The notes under the pieces: generated by a model
Databases searched by the model: none
What the model was told of the DNA's origin: nothing
What the model saw: the letters and a program-made list of their open reading frames with translations, nothing else
Program-made: the position numbers and the translations under genes
Source of the DNA: Frankiales bacterium
GTDB lineage: Bacteria; Actinomycetota; Actinomycetes; S36-B12; CAIYMF01
DNA length: 64,000 bases
NCBI GenBank assembly: GCA_016125335.1
Contig: WGLY01000027.1
Coordinates: 1 to 64,000 of the forward strand
Direction of reading: 5' to 3'
Shown here: piece by piece, positions 50,925 to 60,704 of the stretch
How the letters are laid out: each line of letters starts with the position of its first letter
Position numbering within the stretch: position 1 is the stretch's first letter

Positions 50925-52499
50925 TCAGTCCAGCGAGGGCATCGGCACGCCGGCGTCCTCGGCGAGGGCGTGCGCGGTGTCCTGGTGGGTGCGCAGGCGC
51001 ACCTCGGGCAGCAGCAGCGCGAGCACGAACGCCACCGCCATGAACGGCACCGCCACGAGGAACGTGGTGTCCATCGCGCGGGCGAAGGCGCCGAGCACGA
51101 TCTCCTGCACGGGCTCGGGGAGCGCCTGGATGTTGGTGATCGACGACGTGATGTCGCCGCTCCCGGCGCCGGTGCCCGGCGGCAGGCTCGAGCTGAGCTC
51201 GGTGGCCAGCCGCGCCGTCCACACGGCACCGAAGAACGCGGTGCCGAACGAGCCGCCGATCGAGCGGAAGAAGGTCGAGCCGCTCGTGGCCGCGCCCATC
51301 TCCTGCGGTGCCACGGTGTTCTGCACCGCGAGGACGAGCACCTGCATCACGTTGCCGAGGCCCGCACCGAGCACGAACATCGCCAGCGCGGAGAACCAGA
51401 ACGGCGTGTCGACCCCCATGTGGCTCATGAGGTAGAGGCCCACCGTGGCCAGCGCGGTGCCGATGACCGGGAACATCTTGTAGCGGCCCAGCCGGGTGAT
51501 GAGCTGGCCCGACAGGATCGAGGTCAGCAGCACGCCCACCATGAGCGGCAGCAGCATGAGGCCGGCCTCGGTCGGCGACGCGCCGCGCACCACCTGGAAG
51601 TAGATGGACAGGTAGACGATCGAGCCGAACATCGCGAACCCGACGATGAACCCGATGCCCGAGGTCACCCGGAACACCTTGTTGCGGAACAGCGACATGG
51701 GGACGATCGGCTCCTCGGTGCGCAGCTCGTGCACCACGAACCAGGCGCCCACGGCGAGGCCGAACACGGTGAGGCCGACGATCTGCGCGGAGAGCCAGTC
51801 GTACTGGTGCCCGCCCCAGACGGTCACGAGCAGCAGCGAGACGACGCTGGCCACGAGCAGGCCCGAGCCCATCCAGTCGATCTTGCGGCGCTGGTGGGTG
51901 ATCGGCAGGTGCAGCACCGCGCCGAGGACGACGAACGCCGCGATGCCCAGCGGCACGTTGATGTAGAAGATCCAGCGCCACGACAGGTGCTGGGTGAAGA
52001 AGCCGCCGAGCAGCGGCCCCACCACCGAGGAGATGCCGAACACCGCGCCGAACAGGCCGGCGTAGCGGCCGCGCTCGCGCGGCGGGATCAGGTCGGCGAT
52101 GACCGCCATCACCAGCACCATGAGGCCACCGCCGCCGACGCCCTGCAGGGCGCGGGTGGCGATCAGCTCGCCCATGTTCTGGGCCGCGCCGGCGAGCATC
52201 GAGCCGACGACGAACACGACGATCGACAGCTGCAGCATGCGCTTGCGGCCGTAGAGGTCGGAGATCTTGCCCCAGATGGGCGTGGTCGCGGTGGAGGCGA
52301 GCAGGTACGCCGTCACCACCCACGAGAGCTCGTTGAGGCCGCCGAGGTCGCTGGTGATGACGGGCAGCGCGGTCGAGACGATGGTCTGGTCCAGGGCGGC
52401 CAGCAGCATCGTGAGCATGAGGGCGCCGAGGATCAGCCGCAGGTGCTTGCGGCTCTCCTCGACGTCGGGGTCGAAGACGAACGGGTCTTGCGTGGTCAC
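50925..52499 (-). CDS. DHA2-type MFS multidrug exporter
   Basis: 524 residues with about 14 membrane segments, as in EmrB/QacA exporters. Motif A is GKISDLYGRKRML and motif D-like LDQTIVSTALPVI is in the first segment; LQGVGGGGLMVLVMAVIADLI and GPLLGGFF (motif C) follow. Proton-driven drug export is likely; the substrate is unknown. The GTG start overlaps the stop of the marR gene by 4 bp, so the regulator is upstream in the same operon. Confidence 0.94.
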   Translation of the reverse strand: MTTQDPFVFDPDVEESRKHLRLILGALMLTMLLAALDQTIVSTALPVITSDLGGLNELSWVVTAYLLASTATTPIWGKISDLYGRKRMLQLSIVVFVVGSMLAGAAQNMGELIATRALQGVGGGGLMVLVMAVIADLIPPRERGRYAGLFGAVFGISSVVGPLLGGFFTQHLSWRWIFYINVPLGIAAFVVLGAVLHLPITHQRRKIDWMGSGLLVASVVSLLLVTVWGGHQYDWLSAQIVGLTVFGLAVGAWFVVHELRTEEPIVPMSLFRNKVFRVTSGIGFIVGFAMFGSIVYLSIYFQVVRGASPTEAGLMLLPLMVGVLLTSILSGQLITRLGRYKMFPVIGTALATVGLYLMSHMGVDTPFWFSALAMFVLGAGLGNVMQVLVLAVQNTVAPQEMGAATSGSTFFRSIGGSFGTAFFGAVWTARLATELSSSLPPGTGAGSGDITSSITNIQALPEPVQEIVLGAFARAMDTTFLVAVPFMAVAFVLALLLPEVRLRTHQDTAHALAEDAGVPMPSLD

Positions 52500-52987
52500 A
52501 GCGTCTCCAGTTCCTGGGCGAGGAGGTCGAGCAGGCGGGACAGGTCCGCCACGTCGTGGTCCGGCCACCCGTCGGTGGCGCGGGAGAACAGCTCGGAGCG
52601 GGCGCGGGCGGCGTGGTCGAGCACCTCGCGGCCGGCGTCGGACACCTCGAGCAGGGCGGCCCGACGGTCGTCGGGGTCGGGGGAGCGCAGCACGAGTCCG
52701 GCGTCCTCGAGGCTGCGCAGGTGGCGGCTCACCGTGGAGGCGTCGAGCCCCGCGTGGTCGGCGACGTCGGTGGCCCGCACCGGGGCGAGGGCGTCGACGT
52801 GCTTGAGCAGGAACACGCGGGCGTGGGTCTCCGGGTCGCCCGAGCGGCGCTTGAGCTGGGTGAGCACGCGCATCAGGGCGTCGATGACGTCGTCGCCGCG
52901 CCCCCCGGCCGGGGCGGGCGCGCGGCCGTCCCCGAGGCCGGGGAGACGGACGCCGGCCGCCTCCGCCGCACTAATTGCTTGTGTCAT
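52496..52987 (-). CDS. MarR family repressor of the MFS exporter operon
   Basis: 163 residues. The winged helix has VRATDVADHAGLDASTVSRHLRSLEDAGLVLRSPDPDDRRAALLEVSDAG, a clear MarR pattern. The ATG follows TAGGAT by 6 nt, suggesting a leaderless message. Two inverted repeats straddle the promoter: TTGCTTG-TGT-CATGCAA over the start codon and a 22-bp near-perfect palindrome upstream. It likely represses itself and the exporter until a ligand binds. Confidence 0.92.
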   Translation of the reverse strand: MTQAISAAEAAGVRLPGLGDGRAPAPAGGRGDDVIDALMRVLTQLKRRSGDPETHARVFLLKHVDALAPVRATDVADHAGLDASTVSRHLRSLEDAGLVLRSPDPDDRRAALLEVSDAGREVLDHAARARSELFSRATDGWPDHDVADLSRLLDLLAQELETL

Positions 52988-53026
52988 GCAACCATCCTAG
53001 CACGGCGGTGAGGGTGCCCTCACCGC
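52975..53026 (-). promoter_or_regulatory. Operator/promoter region of the marR-MFS operon
   Basis: TAGGAT on the minus strand at 52999-52994 is the -10. TTGCTTG-TGT-CATGCAA spans 52975-52991, covering the start codon. GCGGTGAGGG-TG-CCCTCACCGC spans 53005-53026, over the expected -35. Either palindrome could bind the MarR dimer. Confidence 0.55.
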
Positions 53027-53147
53027 GTCGTCCTGCGGGGGAGCGGCGGGACGCGCACCCCGGGTGGGGCGGGGCCCGGTGGCCCGTGCGGTGGCCCCGG
53101 CGGGGACCGGACACCTGTTCGAACGCCGTCGGCGTGTCGCGTGGCCG

Positions 53148-53163
53148 TCGAACACCCGTTCGA
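53148..53163 (+). promoter_or_regulatory. LexA (SOS) box of recA
   Basis: TCGAACACCCGTTCGA is a perfect match to the actinobacterial SOS box CGAAC-N4-GTTCG. It lies just upstream of TAGCCT at 53166-53171, a likely -10, with the recA start 220 bp on. A second TGTTCGAACG lies at 53116-53125. Confidence 0.8.
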
Positions 53164-53390
53164 CCTAGCCTGGGCGCGTCGTCGGGCATCCCGGCCCTGC
53201 GAGGGGCCGGCCCGCACGGCCTGCACCACCGCTCCAACCGCTCCACCGCACGCCCCGCACGAGCCCGTCCGCAGGGCCGCCGGTCCCGGCCGGTCGTCCC
53301 CAGGCCGGCTCCGCACCGGCCCCGGTGTCGGACCCGGTCCGTAGCGTCCGGCCCGACGAACCACCCGCGATCACACGAAGGCAGGTCCCG

Positions 53391-54482
<1,092 letters not shown>

Positions 54483-54503
54483 GCGCGCGCCCGGACGCCC
54501 CGC

Positions 54504-55109
54504 ATGAGCACCGCACGCGGCCCGGCCGACGGTCCCACCCCGGGATCGTCGGCCGATGCCGTCCCCGACGCCGATCCGCGCGACGTGGCGCGCGAGATCT
54601 GCCTGGCGCAGCTGGCGTCCTCGCCCAAGTCGCGCGCCCAGCTCGCCACCGTCCTGCGCCGCCGGGGCACCGATCCCGCCGTAGCGGCCGAGGTCCTCGA
54701 CCGGCTCGAGGACGTCCGGCTCCTCGACGACGCCGCCTTCGCCGAGACGGTCGTGCACTCCCGCCGCGCGGCGGGCATGTCGCGGCGCGCGCTCGGCGCC
54801 GACCTGCGGGCCAAGGGCGTCTCCGGGGAGGTCGTCACCGAGACCCTCGACCGGCTCGACCCGGACGCCGAGCTCGCCAGCGCCCGGGCGCTGGTCGCCA
54901 GGCGGCTGCTCGCCACCCGGGCGCTCCCTGTGGACGTCCGCGTGCGACGGCTGGTCGGGATGCTCGCGCGCAAGGGGTTCCCCGGCGGGATGTCGCTGCG
55001 CGTCGTGCGCGAGGCCCTGGCCGGCGAGGCGGAGCTCGACGCGCTCGAGCGCGCCCTGCTCGACGACCTCGACGTCGACCTCAGCGACGCCGCGCGCCTG
55101 GGGGAGTGA
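54504..55109 (+). CDS. recX: Regulatory protein RecX
   Basis: A modulator of RecA filament activity. 201 residues of helical repeats: ICLAQLASSPKSRAQLATVLRRRG, LLDDAAFAETVVHSRRAAGMSRRALGADLRAKGV, and LARKGFPGGMSLRVVREAL. It has a disordered N-terminus. Expected to be co-transcribed with recA under SOS control. Converges on the second marR gene, 18 bp apart. Confidence 0.95.
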   Translation: MSTARGPADGPTPGSSADAVPDADPRDVAREICLAQLASSPKSRAQLATVLRRRGTDPAVAAEVLDRLEDVRLLDDAAFAETVVHSRRAAGMSRRALGADLRAKGVSGEVVTETLDRLDPDAELASARALVARRLLATRALPVDVRVRRLVGMLARKGFPGGMSLRVVREALAGEAELDALERALLDDLDVDLSDAARLGE

Positions 55110-55127
55110 CCCGGGCGGGTCCGGTCG

Positions 55128-55751
55128 TCAGTCCCCCGTGCCGCAGGCGAGGTCGGTCAGCGACTCGGGCGGCAGGCCGTGCGCGCGGCGCAGCTCGTCG
55201 AGCGCGAGCTGGGGCAGGTCCGCCAGCCGCTCCTGCACGGTGTCGGCCAGGCGGCCGAGCAGCCGGGTGAGCTGCTCCACGTCGTGCTCGGGCCAGTCGG
55301 TGAGCAGCGTGCGGGTGAAGAACCGGGTCATGGTCGTGGCGTCGCTCACCACCGCCTCGCCGAGCTCGGTGAGGGTGACGATGGTGCGCCGGCGGTCGTC
55401 CGGGTCCGCGCTGCGCACGAGCAGCCCGTCCTCCTCGATCTCGGAGAGCAGCCGGCTCACCGTGGAGTGCTCGAGGCCCAGCGCCGTCGCGACGTCCTTG
55501 ACCGCCACGGAGCCCGAGCGGCCGGCGAGCTCGGCGATCGCGTCGCACGCGGCGATCTTGGGGAACTCCAGCTGGCGCCCGAGGGCGGGCACCGGCACCA
55601 TCCCGGCCGGCGGCTTGATCATCGTGCGGCGCAGCCGGCGGAACGCGCGGTCGAGGGCGTCCACGAGGTGGTCGGGCAGCGGGGCGCGCACGACGGGAGA
55701 CGGCTGCTCCCCGGGTGCGAGACTGGCTCTGCGCGTGCGCGCGACGCTCAT
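55128..55751 (-). CDS. MarR family regulator, divergent from MmpL gene
   Basis: 207 residues, MarR winged helix with VAVKDVATALGLEHSTVSRLLSEIEEDGLLVRSADPDDRRRTIVTLTELG. An N-terminal extension of about 50 residues precedes it. ATG 55751 follows GGGAGGGAG. It likely controls the adjacent mmpL and itself through two TGTG-Y-AGCACA sites in the shared control region. Confidence 0.9.
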   Translation of the reverse strand: MSVARTRRASLAPGEQPSPVVRAPLPDHLVDALDRAFRRLRRTMIKPPAGMVPVPALGRQLEFPKIAACDAIAELAGRSGSVAVKDVATALGLEHSTVSRLLSEIEEDGLLVRSADPDDRRRTIVTLTELGEAVVSDATTMTRFFTRTLLTDWPEHDVEQLTRLLGRLADTVQERLADLPQLALDELRRAHGLPPESLTDLACGTGD

Positions 55752-55801
55752 GCGGTGCTCCCTCCCGCGTGGTCGTGGCGGCTCGTCGTCGCCGAACGGA
55801 A

Positions 55802-55854
55802 TTGCATGTGCAGCACACATATCTTAGGCTCGTCGCCGGTATCTGTGTAGCACA
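55802..55854. promoter_or_regulatory. Divergent marR-mmpL control region with two operator-like sites
   Basis: TGTGCAGCACA at 55807-55817 and TGTGTAGCACA at 55844-55854 are two near-identical inverted repeats 37 bp apart. Between them lie a plus-strand promoter (TTGCAT 55802-55807, 17-bp spacer, TAGGCT 55825-55830) and a minus-strand TAAGAT (55826-55821). A larger imperfect inverted repeat (AATTGCATGTGC...GCACATGCATT) brackets the whole region. Confidence 0.6.
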
Positions 55855-55931
55855 TGCATTCGGGCCATGCGCCCGCACCGGCGTCCGCAGCGGACGCCGT
55901 CGGACCCGCCGCAAGAGAAGAGACGAACCTC

Positions 55932-58478
55932 ATGGGTGGACTGTCACGCTGGGCCGTGCGCCGGCCGTGGTGGGCGCTGGGCGCCTTCCTCGTGCTCGCC
56001 GTCGTCATCGGGTTCCTCGGCACGGCGAAGAAGGGGACGCTCAACGACTCCTTCTCGCTGCCCGACACCGAGTCCAAGACCGCGACCGACCTGCTCTCGC
56101 AGACCTCGTTCGGCAACTACGACGCGATCACCGCGACGATCCTGTGGTCGCCGCAGAGCGGCTCGGTGACCGACCCGGCCGTCGCGACGCAGATCGTCCC
56201 GCTGCTCACGCAGATCTCGAAGCTGCCGGGCGTGGGCTGCGTCACCAACCCCTACGACGCGCAGGGCGGCGGCCTCGGCTCCGCCTGCACCCCGCCGCAG
56301 GCGCCCCAGCCCAAGCCGGGGCTGACCGCCGAGCAGACCGCCGCCTACAAGGCGGGCCTGGCCGCCCTGGCCAAGGCCGCCTCGCCGATCAGCCCGGACG
56401 GGCAGGTCGCCCGGTCGACGATCACCTTCACGGCGAAGGCGATCGGTGACGTCCCCTCGGCGAGCAGCAACGAGATCGTCAGCCTGGTCAAGGCGGCCAA
56501 CGGCGTCGACGGCATCCAGGTGGGCGCCAACGGCGACGCGCTCACCTTCGCCGGCCAGGAGCCGCCCTCGAGCGAGGGCATCGGCGTCACGATCGCGCTC
56601 ATCATCCTGCTGCTGGCGTTCGGCTCCCTCGTGGCCGCCGGGCTGCCGCTGCTCACCGCCGGCGTCGGCGTGGGGCTCGGCGGGATGCTGCTCTACTTCG
56701 TGGCGAACTTCTACGACGTCGCGACCTTCGCCCCCACGCTCGCCTCGATGATCGGTCTGGGCGTCGGCATCGACTACTCGCTGTTCGTCATCAACCGCTA
56801 CCGCCAGGCCATCCACGCCGGCCACAGCCCGCGTGAGGCGGCACTGGAGGCGGTCAACACCTCGGGTCGCGCCGTGGTGTTCGCGGCGAGCACGGTGATC
56901 ATCGCCCTGCTCGGCCTGTGGATCATGCGGATCAGCTTCTTCAACGGGCTCTCGCTCGCGGCCGCGGGCACGGTGCTGCTCGTCATGCTCTCGGCCGTGT
57001 GGCTGCTGCCCGCGATCCTGTCGCTGCTCGGCGAGCGCGCGGTCACCCCGGTCTCCGGCCTCATCCGGCACGGGCTCGCGGGCGGCGGCGTGCGGCGCGT
57101 GGTCGCCGTCGTGGCGCTCGTGCTCATCTGGCTCGTGGCGGCCGGCCTCGCGGCCAGCGTGGTCGCCGGCGACCAGGGGGTGGGCGCCAAGATCGTGCTG
57201 CCGCTCGTCGCCCTCGGTGCCGCGGCGATGGCCACGTGGGGCTACCGCTTCACCCGCCACCACCGCCACGAGCAGGACTTCCACCCCGAGGGCGGGCGCT
57301 GGGCGCACTACGCGCGGCTCCTGCAGCGGCGGCCGATCGTGCCGGCGCTGCTCGCCCTCGGCGCGGTGCTGCTGCTCGCCGTCCCGGCGCTGTCCCTGCG
57401 CCTGGGCTTCCCCGACGACTCCGGCACGGCGCCGGGCTCGCCGTCGCGGATCGCCTACGACCTCACCTCGCAGGGCTGGGGCCCGGGCGCCAACGGCCCG
57501 TTCCTCGTCGCGGTCGACCTGTCCAAGGCGACCGACCAGCAGGCCTTCGCCTCGGTGATCACGGCCCTGGCCCAGACCGACGGCGTCGCCCGGGTGAACC
57601 CCACCGTCGAGATGCTGCCGGCGTACGCCTTCTCCGCGGGCAACGCCTCCGCGCAGACGGTGGCGGTCGTGTCGGTGCAGCCCACCACCGGGCCGCAGGA
57701 CGAGGCGACCACCCAGCTGCTCGACCGGCTGCGCACGCAGACGCTGCCCCCGGTCGACCAGAAGACGGGTGCTGCCTCCTACGTCGGCGGCACCACGGCG
57801 ATCACCGCGGACTTCTCCACGGTGATGGCGCAGGCGCTCCCGCTGTTCCTCACGGTGGTCGTGGGCCTCGGGTTCCTCATGCTGCTGGTGCTCTTCCGCG
57901 CGCCGGTGGTGTCGCTCACCGCGGTGGTCACCTCGCTGCTGTCCTTCGCCGCCTCGCTCGGCGTCACGGTGGCGGTGTTCCAGTGGGGCTGGCTCAACGA
58001 CCTGCTGGGAGTCACCGGCACGGGGCCGATCTTCCCGTTCCTGCCCGTGATGGTGTTCTCGATCCTGTTCGGCCTCTCCATGGACTACCAGGTCTTCCTG
58101 GTCAGCCGCATGCAGGAGGAGTGGTCGCGCGGGATCGACAACCTGTCCTCGGTGCGCCGCGGGCTGGCCGGCTCCGGGCGCGTGGTGCTCATGGCCGCGC
58201 TCATCATGGCCAGCGTGTTCGGGGCGTTCATCCCGACGCCGAACAACACGATCAAGCTGTTCGGCGTGGCGCTCACGGCGGCGGTGCTGGTGGACGCGTT
58301 CCTCATCCGCCTGGTGTTCGTCCCGTCGTTCATGTCGATCCTCGGGCGGGTCAACTGGTGGCTCCCCGGCTGGCTGGACCGGATCCTGCCGCACTTCGAG
58401 CTGGAGGCCGGCGCCGACGAGATCGGCGACGACGAGCCCGATCCGGGCGTGCGCGACACCGACCAGGCGCTGGTGTAG
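55932..58478 (+). CDS. MmpL-type RND transporter
   Basis: 848 residues with about 11-12 membrane segments and two large extracytoplasmic loops. The proton-relay Asp-Tyr pairs are D281-Y282 (GLGVGIDYSLFVINRYR) and D718-Y719 (FGLSMDYQVFLVSRMQEE). It resembles actinobacterial MMPL exporters of lipids, siderophores or drugs. ATG 55932 is chosen because the first membrane segment follows at once (LSRWAVRRPWWAL); the upstream in-frame ATG 55854 overlaps the operator. A strong terminator follows. Confidence 0.94.
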   Translation: MGGLSRWAVRRPWWALGAFLVLAVVIGFLGTAKKGTLNDSFSLPDTESKTATDLLSQTSFGNYDAITATILWSPQSGSVTDPAVATQIVPLLTQISKLPGVGCVTNPYDAQGGGLGSACTPPQAPQPKPGLTAEQTAAYKAGLAALAKAASPISPDGQVARSTITFTAKAIGDVPSASSNEIVSLVKAANGVDGIQVGANGDALTFAGQEPPSSEGIGVTIALIILLLAFGSLVAAGLPLLTAGVGVGLGGMLLYFVANFYDVATFAPTLASMIGLGVGIDYSLFVINRYRQAIHAGHSPREAALEAVNTSGRAVVFAASTVIIALLGLWIMRISFFNGLSLAAAGTVLLVMLSAVWLLPAILSLLGERAVTPVSGLIRHGLAGGGVRRVVAVVALVLIWLVAAGLAASVVAGDQGVGAKIVLPLVALGAAAMATWGYRFTRHHRHEQDFHPEGGRWAHYARLLQRRPIVPALLALGAVLLLAVPALSLRLGFPDDSGTAPGSPSRIAYDLTSQGWGPGANGPFLVAVDLSKATDQQAFASVITALAQTDGVARVNPTVEMLPAYAFSAGNASAQTVAVVSVQPTTGPQDEATTQLLDRLRTQTLPPVDQKTGAASYVGGTTAITADFSTVMAQALPLFLTVVVGLGFLMLLVLFRAPVVSLTAVVTSLLSFAASLGVTVAVFQWGWLNDLLGVTGTGPIFPFLPVMVFSILFGLSMDYQVFLVSRMQEEWSRGIDNLSSVRRGLAGSGRVVLMAALIMASVFGAFIPTPNNTIKLFGVALTAAVLVDAFLIRLVFVPSFMSILGRVNWWLPGWLDRILPHFELEAGADEIGDDEPDPGVRDTDQALV

Positions 58479-58494
58479 CGAGGCACGGCGCACG

Positions 58495-58529
58495 GGCCCG
58501 GGACGGCGACCACGGTCGCGTCCCGGGCC
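58495..58529 (+). terminator. Hairpin terminator after mmpL
   Basis: GGCCCGGGAC and GTCCCGGGCC form a 10-bp stem, with inner pairing GCGACC/GGTCGC, directly after the mmpL stop. Confidence 0.65.
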
Positions 58530-58783
58530 TGTCCCGCGTCCTGGCGCCCTGACGGTCACCGGTGCCCCGGGCGCCGCGGCGTCGACGGCCGGCTGCGGGC
58601 ATCGGGTCGTGGCGAGGTCACGGCGCGGTTACGCTGCTTCGTGGTCGGGCCGCACGGCCCGCCCCCGACGAACGGACGCTGACCCCGGCCCTGCTGGGCC
58701 GACCTTGACCCGCCGGACCGTGCCCGCCACGGCCCGGCGCTCGGCGCCCGCCTCCTCGGGCCCTGCGAGGGGGGAGGCCACCC
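58530..58783 (+). other. rny upstream region
   Basis: About 250 bp between the mmpL terminator and rny with no gene. It contains a GGTTACGCTGCTTCG segment near 58628 with a possible -10 (TACGCT), and AGGGGGGAGG upstream of the rny ATG. Confidence 0.35.
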
Positions 58784-60478
58784 ATGGACCCGGTCGCCGT
58801 CGCGGCCCTGGTGCTGGCCGCAGCCCTCGCCGGTGCGCTGCTGGTGGTGCTCACGCGGGCCCGGCGCGCCGGCGCCGACGCCGAGCGCGAGCGCGCCGCC
58901 GAGATCGCCGCCGGCGTCGACGCCGAGCTCACCCGGCGTCAGCACGAGGCCGACGCCCGCGCCGAGGCGATCCGCACGGCGGCCCAGGCCGACGCCGAGC
59001 GCACCCGGGGCGTCGCGGAGCAGGCGCTGGCGGCGGCCGAGCGCGTGCGGGCCGAGGCGGCCGAGGACGTGCGCCGGGCCGAGGAGCGCCGGGCGGCCGT
59101 GGACGCCGACGTCGCCACCGCCCGCGCCGAGATCGCCGCGGCCCGCGCGGAGCTCGCCGGCGTCCGCGAGGAGGCCCAGCGGCGCGAGGACCGGCTCGCC
59201 GAGCGCGAGGCCCGGCTCGACGCCGAGCTGCTCGCCCTGGCGGATCGGCGCACCGCGCTCGACCACGCCGAGGACGACGTCGCCCGCCGGCTCGCCGACG
59301 TCGCCGAGGCCGAGGCGGCCGTCGCGGCCCAGCGCGACGCCGCGCTCGAGCGCGTGGCCGGGCTCAGCGCCGCCGAGGCCAAGGGCGAGCTCGTGACGCA
59401 GGTGGAGGCACAGGCCAAGCGGGAGGCCGCGCTGCGGGTCCGCGAGATCGAGCGCGAGGCGCGCGAGGACGGTGACGAGCGGGCCCGGCGCATCGTCACC
59501 CTCGCCGTGCAGCGGCTGGCGTCCGAGCAGACCGCGGAGTCTACGGTGTCCGTGCTGCACCTGCCCGACGACGCCATGAAGGGCCGCATCATCGGCCGCG
59601 AGGGCCGCAACATCCGCACGTTCGAGGCGGTCACCGGCGTCAACCTGCTCATCGACGACACCCCCGAGGCGGTGCTGCTCTCCAGCTTCGACCCGGTGCG
59701 CCGCGAGGTGGCCCGGCGTGCGCTGGAGGCACTCGTCGCCGACGGGCGCATCCAGCCCTCGCGCATCGAGGAGCAGTACGAGCGCAGCCGGCTCGAGGTC
59801 GAGGCCACGGTGGTCCGCGCCGGCGAGGACGCGCTGGTGGCCGTCGGCATCGGCGAGATGCACCCGGACCTCGTCGCGCTGCTCGGCCGGCTGCGCTACC
59901 GCACGTCCTACGGCCAGAACGTGCTGGGCCACCTGGTCGAGAGCGCCCACCTCGCGGGGATCATGGCGGCCGAGCTGCGGCTGCCGGTCGAGCACGCCAA
60001 GCGCTGCGCCCTGCTGCACGACGTCGGCAAGGCGCTCACCCACGAGGTGGAGGGCTCGCACGCCCTCATCGGTGCCGAGCTCGCCCGGCGCTACGGCGAG
60101 AACGAGGACGTCGTGCACGCGATCGAGGCGCACCACAACGAGGTGGAGGTGCGCACGCTCGAGGCCGTGCTCACCCAGGCCGCCGACGCGATCAGCGGCG
60201 GACGGCCCGGGGCGCGGCGCGAGTCCCTGGAGCACTACGTCGAGCGGCTCGAGCGGCTCGAGCAGATCGCCTCGTCCTACGACGGCGTCGACAAGGTGTT
60301 CGCCATGCAGGCCGGGCGCGAGGTGCGCGTGGTGGTGCTCCCAGAGGTCGTCGACGACGTCGGCGCCACGGTGCTCGCCCGCGACATCGCGGCCGAGATC
60401 GAGAAGGAGCTCACCTACCCCGGGCAGATCCGGGTGACCGTCGTGCGCGAGTCGCGCGCCACAGGCCTGGCCCACTGA
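58784..60478 (+). CDS. rny: Ribonuclease Y
   Basis: A membrane-anchored endoribonuclease that starts mRNA decay. 564 residues. N-terminal membrane anchor (about residues 3-22), a very long coiled coil rich in Ala/Arg/Glu (about 30-250), KH domain [19 protein letters not shown], and HD domain with catalytic H412-D413 in [10 protein letters not shown]. Many actinomycetes rely on RNase E and lack RNase Y, so its presence here, with RNase J, is noteworthy. It precedes the miaB locus. Confidence 0.96.
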   Translation: MDPVAVAALVLAAALAGALLVVLTRARRAGADAERERAAEIAAGVDAELTRRQHEADARAEAIRTAAQADAERTRGVAEQALAAAERVRAEAAEDVRRAEERRAAVDADVATARAEIAAARAELAGVREEAQRREDRLAEREARLDAELLALADRRTALDHAEDDVARRLADVAEAEAAVAAQRDAALERVAGLSAAEAKGELVTQVEAQAKREAALRVREIEREAREDGDERARRIVTLAVQRLASEQTAESTVSVLHLPDDAMKGRIIGREGRNIRTFEAVTGVNLLIDDTPEAVLLSSFDPVRREVARRALEALVADGRIQPSRIEEQYERSRLEVEATVVRAGEDALVAVGIGEMHPDLVALLGRLRYRTSYGQNVLGHLVESAHLAGIMAAELRLPVEHAKRCALLHDVGKALTHEVEGSHALIGAELARRYGENEDVVHAIEAHHNEVEVRTLEAVLTQAADAISGGRPGARRESLEHYVERLERLEQIASSYDGVDKVFAMQAGREVRVVVLPEVVDDVGATVLARDIAAEIEKELTYPGQIRVTVVRESRATGLAH

Positions 60479-60548
60479 GCCCTCGGCGCGAGCGCCTCCC
60501 GGGACCGCCGCCGGCGTCCGGCGCGCCGTCGCCCGCCCGGCGAGCACG

Positions 60549-60554
60549 TATCCT
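60549..60554 (+). promoter_or_regulatory. Native miaB -10 element (now displaced)
   Basis: TATCCT lies 9 nt before the ATG at 60564. It would have driven miaB before insertion and now faces only the truncated 33-codon copy, unless transcripts read through the insert. Confidence 0.45.
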
Positions 60555-60562
60555 CGACGCAC

Positions 60563-60616
60563 CATGAGCGCGCGCACGTACGAGGTCCGCACCTTCGGGT
60601 GCCAGATGAACGTCCA
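60563..60616 (+). repeat. 54-bp direct repeat, left copy (attL candidate)
   Basis: Identical at all 54 positions to 61407-61460, 844 bp away. It covers the start codon and first 17 codons of miaB. Identity stops abruptly on both sides, as expected for integration by site-specific recombination. Confidence 0.9.
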
Positions 60617-60665
60617 GATAGCGAGCGCCAACACGCCGTGGTTTGAACGTGTCTATTCGTGTTAG
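60564..60665 (+). pseudogene. Displaced 5' end of miaB (33 codons, then stop)
   Basis: The reading frame starts with the native MiaB N-terminus including FGCQMN and the first cluster cysteine. It diverges after codon 17 into element sequence and ends at a TAG at 60663. It is the original 5' end of miaB, cut off by the inserted DNA. The product could not hold an iron-sulfur cluster on its own. Confidence 0.85.
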
Positions 60666-60669
60666 CCCA

Positions 60670-60684
60670 GCAGGCGGGGCCTGC
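60670..60684 (+). promoter_or_regulatory. Hairpin before the insert gene
   Basis: GCAGGC-GGG-GCCTGC forms a 6-bp stem just upstream of the GGGGG ribosome binding site at 60691-60695. It could stop transcripts from the displaced miaB promoter or modulate translation; neither is shown. Confidence 0.35.
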
Positions 60685-60704
60685 GTCTAAGGGGGCCTAG
60701 AACC

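Noticed and set aside
55854-55931. Upstream ATG for the MmpL protein
   Set aside because: It lies at the edge of the second operator site and would add a 26-residue Ala-rich tail before the first membrane segment. ATG 55932 starts directly at the conserved N-terminus.
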